From: Ephemerocybe angulata
Taxonomy: Eukaryota > Basidiomycota > Agaricomycetes > Agaricales > Psathyrellaceae
DNA: 64,000 nt
Direction: 5' to 3'
Assembly: GCA_013368325.1 (NCBI GenBank)
Contig: JAACJK010000109.1
Span: 248,001 to 312,000, forward strand
Shown: piece by piece, positions 22,259-32,098 of the stretch
Layout: every line of letters begins with the position of its first letter
Numbering within the stretch: position 1 is the stretch's first letter
Made by a program: the position numbers and the translations under genes
Notes under the pieces: generated by a model
Database searches by the model: none
Told to the model about the DNA's origin: nothing
What the model saw: the letters and a program-made list of their open reading frames with translations, nothing else

Positions 22259-24163
22259 TCAACGGTGCTCGTCTCTATTTGCGAATAGGATATTTTTGAT
22301 ACGCTGCAACCGCCCTTGTTGGAATAGCCAAGGGGCCATGGGTTCGAAACGATTCTCCAACTCGAGCCAGATCGCTCGCAAACGGTCAACATCACGATCA
22401 CTGGCCTTGTCGAAGGCAACCATGATCCAGAAAATGGTAGACCGCGAGGGAACCACCCCATAAGGCATTGTCAAGAACGTTCGATACATCGCCTGTAGGC
22501 TCTCGAGGTCCCATTGCCTATGAGGGTGGTTCGGGTCGGCAGACACTTCCAAGCGACCGATTGCGTACTTGCTGAACCCCAGAAATACGGCGCGGAAAGC
22601 GGGAGCGGTCGACGGGCCAAGGCGCAATCGGGGAGCAGATGCTAGGAAGTCGGCGAAGATAGAGGTAGTCTCGGTGAATCTTCCGTGATAAGCCATAGTT
22701 TGTATGAGAGAGACATAGGTTGTCGAGTCGGGAGTCGCATCATTGGGGACGTGGATGTGTTCAAACGCTTCGAGGTCATTTCTAAGACGGTGAATGGCAT
22801 CCGGGTCGGGGTCTGCCTCAACGTTATTTCGAAGGATGCGGTAAATGTCGAGTGCCTTGGAATCTTGACCCGTATTCGTGAATGCCCAGATGCACGCATT
22901 GAGTCCATCAATTCCTAGGTCCATCCCATCCTCGCGCATAGTCCAGATGACGCGGCGAACGTCATCCATCTGCTTCTTCCTGGTGTAGAATTCTAAGCAG
23001 GATAGGCGGGTGATTCGGGTAGGGGGCAAGCCTGATTCCTCGAGAAGCCGATTTGCGTCTTCAAACAGCTCCGAGTCCATGGCGTTGGACGCTATGTGGA
23101 TGAGCGTTCCGAATGTGTATATGTCAGGCTGGTTCGGCGAGCTTGTGTCGAGGACGGCTGGTAAGGTAAGCTTGGAGGCGTTGGGAATTGTCGATCCTGG
23201 CCGGAGGTCGCAGATTAAGTCGTTCAGAGCGGCGAGTGATCTCTGGATGCCATCTTCTCCACCTCCCCTTCGGCCCTTGGCTGCAAAGTTGATGAGACTG
23301 TTCCACATTAACCGTGTAGGACGTCTGTCTTTCCTTCCTTTGTCCCACATATGCTGCATTACCATTAGCAACGAAGGATAGTGCGAATGGGTGAAAGGTC
23401 GAGAATGTATGATCAAATGGCATAGTCGCACCAGCAATACGCTAGGGACTCGGGATGGTGGGAATTGTTCTTGAACAACAGGGTATGTGCGTTGGATTTG
23501 GATGAGGTCCATATAGCTTTCCCAGACGTGTCGGAGCGCCTTTCCGCGAGCGATGCTTTCGAGGCTCCGATAGATAGCAAGTGAGGGGGAAGGTTCGGTT
23601 TGGCTCTCCCAGGCGTCGTCTATGGCCTTCATCCGGGGAGCCGTGACATGAGGGAGCCACCGAGCAGGGTCGACAGAGCGCCTTAGACTCTGTCCGCGGA
23701 ATGCGTGATTCGGAGGGATATGCCCTTGTTCGACGTTTCTTTTGGCCGGACGCGTGCGCTTGATCTTCTTGCCAGGCTTTTCTGGCCGTACGCGTACCAC
23801 GCGTGACAACTTGCTCCTCCCCCACCTCCGAATTTCCCTCGAACCAATTCCAGACGTAGTCGGCGTCGCATCCAAGGCCGGTGTCGCGGCTCCCTCCGAC
23901 GCGTTCTGCAGTACACCGCCGCGATCCTGACCAGAAGAGCCAGCCTCCGATGAGGGGATTTCCAGAAGGGGTCCACTGCTGGGCACCACGTCGTCTTTTG
24001 CGGTTTGGGTTCGTCTGGTCGCCAACAGTTGGCCGCCCCGGCCAACCCGGACAGCAGGTTGACTTCTGGAGTAATGGGCGACGTTCCATGGGTGAGTGGC
24101 ACGCGCACGAGTCACTGTCGGCAATGCAAAACTGAGGCCCTGCCAGGACGCTCTCAGCATCAA
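22259..24163 (-). CDS. Pentatricopeptide-repeat-like mitochondrial protein
   Basis: A single intronless frame of 634 aa, unusual for this window. The N-terminus MMLRASWQGLSFALPTVTRA is Arg/Ser/Thr-rich without acidic residues and looks like a mitochondrial presequence. After a basic, low-complexity region of about 150 residues, helical pairs spaced about 35 residues appear (YTFGTLIHIASNAMDSELFE, LNACIWAFTNTGQDSKALDI, TTYVSLIQTMAYHGRFTETT, RSTIFWIMVAFDKASDRDVD), typical of fungal PPR proteins in organellar RNA processing or translation. I cannot assign a specific orthologue. Confidence 0.8.
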   Translation of the reverse strand: MMLRASWQGLSFALPTVTRARATHPWNVAHYSRSQPAVRVGRGGQLLATRRTQTAKDDVVPSSGPLLEIPSSEAGSSGQDRGGVLQNASEGAATPALDATPTTSGIGSREIRRWGRSKLSRVVRVRPEKPGKKIKRTRPAKRNVEQGHIPPNHAFRGQSLRRSVDPARWLPHVTAPRMKAIDDAWESQTEPSPSLAIYRSLESIARGKALRHVWESYMDLIQIQRTYPVVQEQFPPSRVPSVLLVRLCHLIIHSRPFTHSHYPSLLMVMQHMWDKGRKDRRPTRLMWNSLINFAAKGRRGGGEDGIQRSLAALNDLICDLRPGSTIPNASKLTLPAVLDTSSPNQPDIYTFGTLIHIASNAMDSELFEDANRLLEESGLPPTRITRLSCLEFYTRKKQMDDVRRVIWTMREDGMDLGIDGLNACIWAFTNTGQDSKALDIYRILRNNVEADPDPDAIHRLRNDLEAFEHIHVPNDATPDSTTYVSLIQTMAYHGRFTETTSIFADFLASAPRLRLGPSTAPAFRAVFLGFSKYAIGRLEVSADPNHPHRQWDLESLQAMYRTFLTMPYGVVPSRSTIFWIMVAFDKASDRDVDRLRAIWLELENRFEPMAPWLFQQGRLQRIKNILFANRDEHR

Positions 24164-24620
24164 TAGAGCGAAGAGTCATCCTAGGTAGCACAGGAAGGAT
24201 GAGTCCAGAGTCGAGAAGCTTGGATGCTGGAAACGCACCGCTATACCGGACCCCAAATAGACGACCAGGAACGCCAGTAGCGACGTGTAGGGGAATTCCA
24301 GAGGCTCTGCGGGCAACACACCTGTTCGCTCGTCACCAACTTCCTTCCGCAAACTTTTGTCCAGCCAGCGTGGTAACAATTCCCGGCAGACACGTGATCT
24401 CGTATCAGTCCATCACACTGACAGGCCAATTAGCGCCCTTTCATTTTTTTTGCCTGCGTATAGTTCAGTTTCCAGGTATTCATCTTTCAACGGGCTCAGA
24501 AATCGTTATGGAATGTTTTTGGAATATCCTATATTTTCGTTGTGACTCGTAGTCACAGGTGGCATGCAAGGTAGGGAGTACAACATAATGTGCAGATGAG
24601 AGAGTAGAAAGCACGAAAGC
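24164..24620. other. Gap between the PPR-like gene and RPL3
   Basis: It should contain the promoter of the PPR-like gene (reading leftwards) and the 3' UTR of RPL3. No gene or clear motif seen. Confidence 0.4.
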
Positions 24621-26061
24621 TTAAGCCCGGGCCTTGAGAGTTCCCATGAACGCGGCCTTTTCTTCGAAAGTCTGGAAAGAACCGTGACCGAACTTGGAGG
24701 AGGTATCGATGAACTTGAGCTGGACCTTCTCCAAATCCCGGCGGGAGGTGTGGACCATGAGGGACTTGCGGATGGTGATGATACGCTTCTTGGTTCCGGG
24801 GATGGAGCCCTTGACGATGAGGAAATCGTTCTTGACGATACCGTAGTGGGGGAAGCCACCCATGGGGGTGATGGTCTTCTTGGTGATATCGGACTCGGTG
24901 GAAGCGTTGGCATCGTCGGTGGCAGAGCCGATCCTGTAGATCTTCTTGTTGAGCTCGGTACGGTGATGGTAACCGTCTAAGGACAACGATAAGCGCCAGG
25001 AAGGAGCGTAGAAAATAGATTTACGCACTTTGACCAGCACGGGCAACGGAGAACATGACCTTGGAAGGATGCCATGCTCCGATACAAGCGACCTTGCGGA
25101 GACCCTTGTGGGTCTTGCGAGGAAGCTTCTTGGTTCCCCAACGGTGAGTAACACCCTCGAATCCGTGACCCTTGGTCACAGCGATGATGTCGATGTTCTC
25201 ATCCTGCTCGAAGACGGAAGAGACCTCAACGGGCTTCTCGAAGAGCTTGTAGCCGAAGTCGACCTTGTCGGCGATGGAGCCACCGTTAAGCTGGATCTCC
25301 ATGAGATGGGCCTTCTTCTGGCTGAGGCCAGTCTTGCGGACCTGGGTGTGGGCGAGGACACGGACGACGGTGCAGTACTTGCGGATGCGCTCGAGCTCGC
25401 GAGCCTGGGACTTGCCACCGTCCTCAGCATTCTTCTTGGCGTAGCGGGTGAAGGCCTTCTTCTTGGAGCGGTACCAGTTCTTGTAGAAGCGACGCTTGAG
25501 TTCGTCTGAGAGATGGTTGGCCCAGACGGTGGTGAGGGTGCGGAGACCGCGGGGAGTCTCAACGTAGCCGACAAGACCAACAACGATGATGGGAGGGGTC
25601 TCGATAACGGTAACGGCCTCAACAACCTCGCGCTTGTGGAACTCTGAAAATGGAATATAAACGATGAATTGCTATAGAATAACGAAAATATACGCACTGG
25701 AGCCAGGGCGGTCAAGGTCGCGGACAACGTGGGTCATACCAGCCTTGTAACCCATGGTGGCCGTCAAGTGAACGGGCTTCTTGGGGTCATCCTACGCACC
25801 GACTATGAAATCCGTACCAACATCTTTTCAAGTCAGAATCTCGTACCTTGGGGAAGGACTTAACCTTTCCGCGGTGACGGGCAGCCCTCTTTCTGGGCAG
25901 GAAACCCAAAGATCCGTGACGGGGAGCTTCGTACTGTAAGACCAAAGGTTTGAGATAATATCCTCGCGCATCGGTTTTGGGGTCATACGAACCTTACGGT
26001 GACTGGAAAGAAAACGATAAGTACGTCGAAACCGACATTTCTAACGATGCACTCACCTCAT
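24621..26061 (-). CDS. RPL3: 60S ribosomal protein uL3
   Basis: This protein of the large cytosolic subunit lies near the peptidyl-transferase centre. Start ATG at 26061: a short first exon (ATGAG) then TCACCGTAAG, giving [20 protein letters not shown], the canonical uL3 N-terminus. Further exons give [80 protein letters not shown] and [16 protein letters not shown]; it ends [15 protein letters not shown] with the stop at 24621. About six short introns. The conserved W (HRWGTK) and the target-histidine region (GVTHRWG) are present. Strong codon bias. Full length. Confidence 0.96.
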
Positions 26062-26371
26062 CTTGCTGGATCTTGCGGTCGGCGGGGACTGTTGGTGACG
26101 GCCCAAAATCCAGTTAGTGGATGGCGCCGGAGCCGGAAGATCCCGAGGGTGGCTTCAAAACTATACAGTTAGTTAAACTTGCCATTTCGGGACACATGTT
26201 ACCCGAAAATGGCAATTTCATCCCTAACTTTTGCACTGTGCTGTTCCAAATGACGGAATCTCTATATTATTGAACGGTATACATGCACGGCTGAAGGCGT
26301 TAATGTTTGTGCTATAAAAGGGCCTATGGGTACTATTGTCTATGCCTGAGCAAACGGTAGGTCTCCGGAAA
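26062..26371. promoter_or_regulatory. RPL3 upstream region
   Basis: This 310 bp gap lies upstream of RPL3 and downstream of the FAD monooxygenase. It contains a strong imperfect inverted repeat (26179-26191 and 26202-26215) described separately and a TATAAAAG sequence near 26314 on the plus strand with no plus-strand gene to serve. Confidence 0.45.
26179..26215. repeat. Inverted repeat upstream of RPL3
   Basis: The left arm TTGCCATTTCGGG (26179-26191) and the right arm CCCGAAAATGGCAA (26202-26215) are reverse complements apart from one extra base, with a 10 nt spacer. It lies about 120-160 bp upstream of the RPL3 start codon and could be a dyad protein-binding site or a cruciform. No known factor recognised. 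Confidence 0.6.
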
Positions 26372-28076
26372 CTAAAGGTGAGCCATCTCTTGAGGAGCGT
26401 CCCTCGCCTTTCTGATCTTGGCGACCTCGGCCGCTACATGCTGGTGCATGTTGTACTCGTTCATTTCTCGCACTGCATAAAATTTCATTAGTTCCTGAAT
26501 TCAAGCCCATATCCTCGCACATACCCGTCAAGCTGCCCTCAGAAGGGCGAAGGGACTCATCTTCGACCTGAATGCTAGTGAAACCAATGCGCTCGCCTAC
26601 GTTCTCGGTTGCCCTGGCGCTGGCCTCTTGTACCCTAGTTGCTCGAGGCTTACGGATGGCTTGGTAGAGGCGTAGACCAGCTTCGACATCTCGAGTGAAC
26701 TCGGGGTACTTTGCAGAGAAGATGATTCCCAAAGCGCCGGCGTCTTCGATGGCCTGGACAGCTCCCTGGGACTGATGAGGCATCATAGGGTGGGCAGCGT
26801 CGCCGAGGAGGCAAGTACGCTTATTGATCCAGTGCTAAATCAAACGATTATTTGGTGAGGGCGCTCAACCATTACCTGTTGGAGACCACTCACTGTGTAG
26901 GCTTGGTGCACATAAAGTCTCCATGGCATCCGCTCCCGAGAATTCTTCAACAGCGCCAAGCACTCCGGATCGAGGTCGCTGTATCGACCCTGGAGGATAT
27001 CGGAAACCGGTGCCTCCTTAAATGTGAATCCCTCTTCGCGGTGGTTGGTCAATTCTGTGGGCATGAAGCCTGCACACAAAACTTGTAAGGGGTCATTCAG
27101 GGGCGAGTTGAATAAACTTACAATAGAAAGATACGACTTCACCATTGGAGCAAGGAGCCATAACAATTTTGTAGTACTTGGAACGGCCGTTCTTGCCTTC
27201 GGAGCCGCCCCAGAACTGGCTGTAAAGGGGTTATTACACCTCACATATTGTTTGGATTCGCCGACGTACATTGCAGGCTCGTATGAGTGCTTGACCAAGC
27301 CAAGGCGCTTGATATCCTCAGTAAGCACATTGCACCTGTAACACGTCTGGGGCGAAGTCTTGATATCTGGTTTAACCCCAATCTGCTCACGAACAACAGA
27401 CTAGAACGTTCGCGTGTCAGTGGGATATGGTTGAAACAGAGGGAAATGACGTACTCGAATACCATCGGCACCCACGATGAGGTCAGCTTGGATGGAAGTT
27501 CCGTTCAAGAATTTCACGGTATTGGTCTCGAGATCCACCGTATCACAACTATAAAGGGGGTCAGAGATTATCTGCTCGCCAATGTAACAGCAGACTGACG
27601 GCGAATTATTATGAACCTGACAAGGGATCCCAATTCCATCCTCGGCGGTTGCCGCATCGAGCAAGACCTTGTGCATGTCCTGACGATGGAGCATATAGTA
27701 AACCCTGCCCCACTCCCTCTCGTAGTCGCTGAGGTCGTAAACTCCTTGAATTTGGCCAGTCTCCCAGTCGCGCATTGTGAGTTTCATCTAGAATGTCGAT
27801 GGGGTGAATACATATAGTAGAAACGTCCGTGGCAACCCTTACCAGTGCAACAGGGCTCATAGACTTGACGTCGATACCCCAGTCCTCCAAGTGAACAGAG
27901 CCGTTGGCGGCACACGAGATGGAGGCTCCAACCTCTACATCGAATCCACGCCTCTCGAATATGTCGACCCGATGGCCAGCCCTTCGCATGGATAACGCAG
28001 CAGCTAAGCCTCCTATGCCCCCACCGATGACTGCAACGTGCAGCTGCTTAAATCCTGAAGCCTGTGACGTAGACAT
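26372..28076 (-). CDS. FAD-dependent aromatic-ring monooxygenase (salicylate hydroxylase-like)
   Basis: A class A flavoprotein monooxygenase. Start ATG at 28076 (MSTSQASGFKQLHVAVIGGG); the dinucleotide-binding GxGxxG is VIGGGIGGLAAALS followed by GHRVDIFERRG. Middle exons contain LTMRDWETGQIQGVYDL, YYMLHRQDMHKVLLDAA, a DLIVGADGIR segment (the DG motif), then a GDAAHPMMPHQSQGAVQAIE motif that binds FAD ribityl/pyrophosphate, split across 26786-26830. The last exon ends EVAKIRKARDAPQEMAHL with a stop at 26372. Several introns. Substrate is not determinable from sequence; similarity is to salicylate/6-hydroxynicotinate-type hydroxylases. It is divergent from a dienelactone-hydrolase fusion gene, which suggests shared control and a role in aromatic breakdown (inference). 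Confidence 0.85.
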
Positions 28077-28466
28077 CGTTTTAAATGCGTGTGTACAGAG
28101 CGATAAAGAGTGAGTGGGTATCGATGTCGTTGTCGGGAGCTAGGGGGGGCAGGGGGAGTGGTGGATCCTTCGAGCTTATGGCCCCTTATTATACGATTTC
28201 GAACGACAGCGCCACCGGGGACGTAACTTTTCTGCCAGCCGCCGGATGACTGACCATGTTAACCTATTTGGAACTCTCCCGGAGGAAGACAGGGTAACCA
28301 CACGTTCTATTCTAATAGCGACCAAGGTCACACCGCGGGCGCTTGGAGGCTTCACTGAGCGGCGCCAATCATGGCAAGAGTGTTTACATCCAGAAAAGGC
28401 AGACATGTTACCACGCGTGGAACATACAACTCATTACCCGCTTCCTGACACCGACCACCATTAGAA
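28077..28466. promoter_or_regulatory. Divergent intergenic region: FAD monooxygenase / DLH-SnoaL fusion
   Basis: This 390 bp region separates two start codons pointing outwards and probably carries both promoters. I could not identify a specific regulator site by eye. Confidence 0.5.
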
Positions 28467-30043
28467 ATGGCGCCTCCAGTGGCATATGACCCTAATTGCC
28501 CAGAGGAAATGCCCGTTCCACTTCCAAATGCTCCGATCAGGCGTGTAACAGACGTTCTTTCAGTCCAACCGCCCCTGTCACGACGAGGTCACGGTCCGGG
28601 GATTGTGATGTTTCTACCTGATGATGTACCGGCTGCTGGAGGCCAGAAGTTACTCGACCCTGGTCCCGTACAGAAATGGGCAGAGGAAGGCTTTGCGGTG
28701 GCCTTCGCCACTGCACGTCCTGACCTGGATGTGCCCCAGATCTTGGTCGATGCTCTGAACGCTCTCATCGATCTGGGTGATATCTTGGACATCAAAGCCA
28801 AGCTTGCAATTATCGGTACGCCAGTCGAATATCGTGCCCTCAGCCAGACTTGATGATGTTGAATCTTCTTCAATTGGGTAGTGTATGATGAACTAGCCAT
28901 CGACCAAGTCTATCGAGCATCTCTCGGCGACGAGCGCTTCGCCTGCATTATCGGATACGGTACTGCCCCTAGTGTCGGGATTGCATCGACGTTGCCTCTA
29001 CTGATGCACATCCTGCACTCATACTCCACACGAGCCCAGAGTAGCATAGAGGCGCACCTATATCCTGTATCCTCGGCATCATTCGTCCTCCCCGATTCAA
29101 GCGCCTACGACCCTGGGAGTGCGGCCCTTGCTCACAGCCGATCATTGGTGTTCTTGCGCAAACACCTCGGTGGTCCTCATTTCGACTTGGAGAAGATATG
29201 GGAGGAACACACTTACTTTGAGTTTGAAAGTCGGAGTGTTGCCAAGACTATGGGCACCATGGTTGTGAGTGACCCATTGGGTTTCGAAGCTGGGTCGATT
29301 TGACTTCATAACAATGTCAAGGCGGAGCCGTATGTGAACCACATTCCTACGGTATGTGTGCATTGTGATATCATAAATGTATCTAATGACGGAACGAAGA
29401 TGACTGGGGGGCTAGGACGCGAGAACTTGACAAGGTTCTACCGCGATCACTTTATCTTTTCGTGGGTGTTCAGCCCTCTCATTTCATGGTTTGCTGCCAG
29501 CGCTTACTTGTCAATTTCGAAGAAACCCGGCAGATGCCAGACTTGAGGTCGTTTCTCGCACAGTGGGGCCTGACCGCGTCGTCGGTATGCTCCCCTTTAA
29601 TATTCAAGTTTTGGCACTGACGGGCACACGCGTACGCAGACGAGTTTGTTTATCATATAACGCACGACAGGCAGGTCGACTGGCTTCTTCCCGGGGTACC
29701 TGAGACACACAAAAAGCTCGCAATCCCCATGCTCGCGGTGGTGAACATTCGAGGTGACCGGCTGTATAACGGTACGTGACAAAGACCCTTGTGTTTCAAA
29801 AAAAAAAAGGGGGGGGGGCTAACAATGGAAGCAGAGCACATATGGTGGGATCAGGCAACAGTCCTGAAGCAAGCCGGAATTCTCCCTACGTATGTCCCAT
29901 ACCCTACGCCTGAAGGAAATGTACACTCTCTCCGACTTCCCGTTGCCGGGGCAGAGTCGGCAGAAATGCTTGTAGATGAATCCAAGGGCAAAAGTAATGC
30001 GATGCTCGGGGAGGGGTGGGGTGTGGTGAGGAATGCGGCCTAA
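28467..30043 (+). CDS. Carboxymethylenebutenolidase-like domain fused to a SnoaL/NTF2-like domain
   Basis: Exon 1 (28467 to about 28815) reads MAPPVAYDPNCPEEMPVPLP then GIVMFLPDDVPAA and WAEEGFAVAFATARP, a dienelactone-hydrolase-type alpha/beta-hydrolase start. The next exon has VYDELAIDQVYR, FACIIGYGTAPSVG, an AYDPGSAALAHSRSLVFLRK segment and WEEHTYFEFESRSVAKTMGT. The C-terminal SnoaL-like part follows in short exons: AEPYVNHIPT, MTGGLGRENLTRFYRDHFIF, LEVVSRTVGPDRVV, DEFVYHITHDRQVDWLLPGV, NIRGDRLYN, EHIWWDQATVLKQAGILPTY. Stop TAA at 30041-30043. This fusion occurs in other Agaricomycetes. I see no GxCxGG nucleophile motif in the hydrolase half, so dienelactone hydrolase activity is doubtful. 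Confidence 0.82.
29798..29818 (+). repeat. A11-G10 homopolymer run inside an intron
   Basis: Eleven A (29798-29808) are followed directly by ten G (29809-29818), within the last intron of the DLH-SnoaL gene and just before a CTAAC branch-site-like sequence (29819-29823). Such runs are prone to slippage and to sequencing error. Confidence 0.9.
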
Positions 30044-30183
30044 GACCCAGCTGCGCGAAGGCTGTTCGGATCTGTGAAAATCTATATAGGTATAGCCAAA
30101 TGGGAAAAGATGAAAACAAAGTATCGCTGGGATGAAGAGGCACCTAGGCACGCCACACGGGAGAAAAGGGTAGGTCTTATACA

Positions 30184-31940
30184 TTAGGTCATGATAACGT
30201 CTTGGTCGGCGTCAGTGCGCGGTGCGCCCCGAGCAACAGAGCTGACCAACTCTCGCCTGATCTCCGTGCTAAGCTGGGGGTGGGGCGAAGCCCGAATTAC
30301 ATCGAGCAATGCGTCCTTTTGATCAGGGGTGAGATCAGAAGCGTATCTAGAAGAGTGGGTGAGAGGTGTCCACTTCGCGAAGAGTAAAGGGGGTTCACCT
30401 TTGGGTAAATACGAGCAAGCTCTGGTGCCATAAAACAGGTAGCTTATCTGCGTCACCCCGTGCCTTCGCTTTGTAGGTGTTTGATAAACGAATGAAGTGG
30501 AAAACGAGCGCGTCGACAACCTTGTACGGCAGGTCGAACTTCTTATCGACCAAAACCCGGATAAATAGCGAGTTGGGTCCTAATGCACAGTTTTAGGATG
30601 GCGATGAGAACATCAGAAGGGAGGAGGAGCTCACCAGAGTAGTCCATCTCTGCTATTCGCAACAACGCCGCCGATGCGTGAAGAACGGGAACCTTCACTC
30701 TGGCAAGAATCGAGGCAATGATGGCAGCTTCTTTTAGTGAACAGCCTTGCTACAATAGTATAGAATCGTCAATGTATAGGCCTCGAAGACAGATTGATGA
30801 CATACATCAAGTAAAGGAAAGATGATCCCTTTGAAAAACGCTGCTGGTTTGTACAGGGAACGCTTCAGAGCTTCGTAATAATGGACGTTCATCCTTTTGT
30901 TTTCTCTGATATCTTCTCGTACGGCATCGAGGAGAACAACGTGCAGGAACAGTTGGGCCTGAGCCGGCTTCATATTTGAGATGAAGATTTTTGTTGCCGC
31001 GCGACATGCATGGGGCGTCCATGTCTCAGGGCGGGTTAAAGCTAAGATTCGTGCCCATGCAGGTAGAGATGGAATGACTTTGAACAGCTTGGGGAGCTTT
31101 CCGGACTTGTATTTTGAGAGGAACATGCCGACCCTTTTAAAAAGAGGCGTAAGAAAAGTCGGGGACACTGGTCGAGTAGCTAACGTACTTCGTGTAAGCC
31201 TCTACAACGGCTGGGTTGAGCCCCAAAGCTGGGTCAGGCGCTTCACTATCTACTTGGAGTAAGTCAAAGGTATCGGAAGGAAGACGAGAGCAGGACTCGC
31301 ACCTTCTTGCTGTACCCTTTGGATCTGAGCAACCGACCCGCCAGACTGATCATCCAATTTCGCAAAAATAAGGTCTGCGAGCGTCTTGCGCTCCCCAGCA
31401 TTGTGTGGATGCAAGGCATCCAAAGTTTCCATGTCATCTGCATCAATTTCCTTGGGAAGGCGTTATGAGTTCGTATAGGCGCCCGCAGTTTGGATATCAC
31501 TCACAAATTCCTCTTCGTATTCAATATCGGCAACACCGGTGTAGTCAAGATCCTCGTCCTCGTCCTCATCTTCATCTGATTCCTGCGTTCTCCTAGGCCG
31601 GGAGAGGGTAGGCCGTGCAGCAGGTTCCTCGTCGAGATCATCGGGCATCGCCAGTTCATCCTGCTGCTCCTTGGCCAATTCGAACACACGTCGCGACGTC
31701 TTCGGATCTAAAGTGACCTAATGACAGGGATCTTAGCGTATTTTCGCGACTGGGCAGTGCAATGAAACCGAGAAACTGTCCACGCACCTCGCCGGCGTCC
31801 TCGTCGTCCGAAGCCCTCTTGGACTTTTTGCGCTTCCCTGGCTGGGAAATACGGCCATACCTTGCTTCTACCTCGTCGTCAGCAAGCTGGGCGTGTAGGG
31901 GGTCATGACGAGGCTTGGAGGGCTTTTGAACGCGGGGCAT
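30184..31940 (-). CDS. ENP1: Bystin / ENP1, 40S ribosome biogenesis factor
   Basis: This nucleolar and cytoplasmic 40S assembly factor is needed for 18S rRNA maturation and pre-40S export. Start ATG at 31940 ([20 protein letters not shown]), with a basic region ([14 protein letters not shown]), an acidic tract ([15 protein letters not shown]) and [16 protein letters not shown]. The conserved bystin core follows: [80 protein letters not shown], then short exons [20 protein letters not shown] and [11 protein letters not shown], a [10 protein letters not shown] segment and [20 protein letters not shown]. Ends DADQDVIMT, stop at 30184. Divergent from UXS1 with 158 bp between starts. Confidence 0.95.
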
Positions 31941-32098
31941 GGTGATGGGAAGAAGGGGAGAGTGAGGAGATTAGATTTGGGCAAATATTTTTTGATGTCG
32001 GCTTAGGCCGTTTATAGAAACGAAACACCTAGCAATCAGCCCGCCCTTGTTACTTAACCTCCATCTCCTTCTTGAGCCAGATCCCCCAAGCTGCCAAA

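Noticed and set aside
23442..24191. A 249-codon minus-strand frame overlapping the start of the PPR-like gene
   Set aside because: It is a shadow frame of the GC-rich N-terminal part of the 634-codon gene, with Arg/Cys/Trp-rich composition and no domain.
24684..25509. Two long plus-strand frames opposite RPL3
   Set aside because: Antisense shadows of a strongly codon-biased ribosomal protein gene; Leu/Asp/Gly-rich pseudo-proteins without domains.
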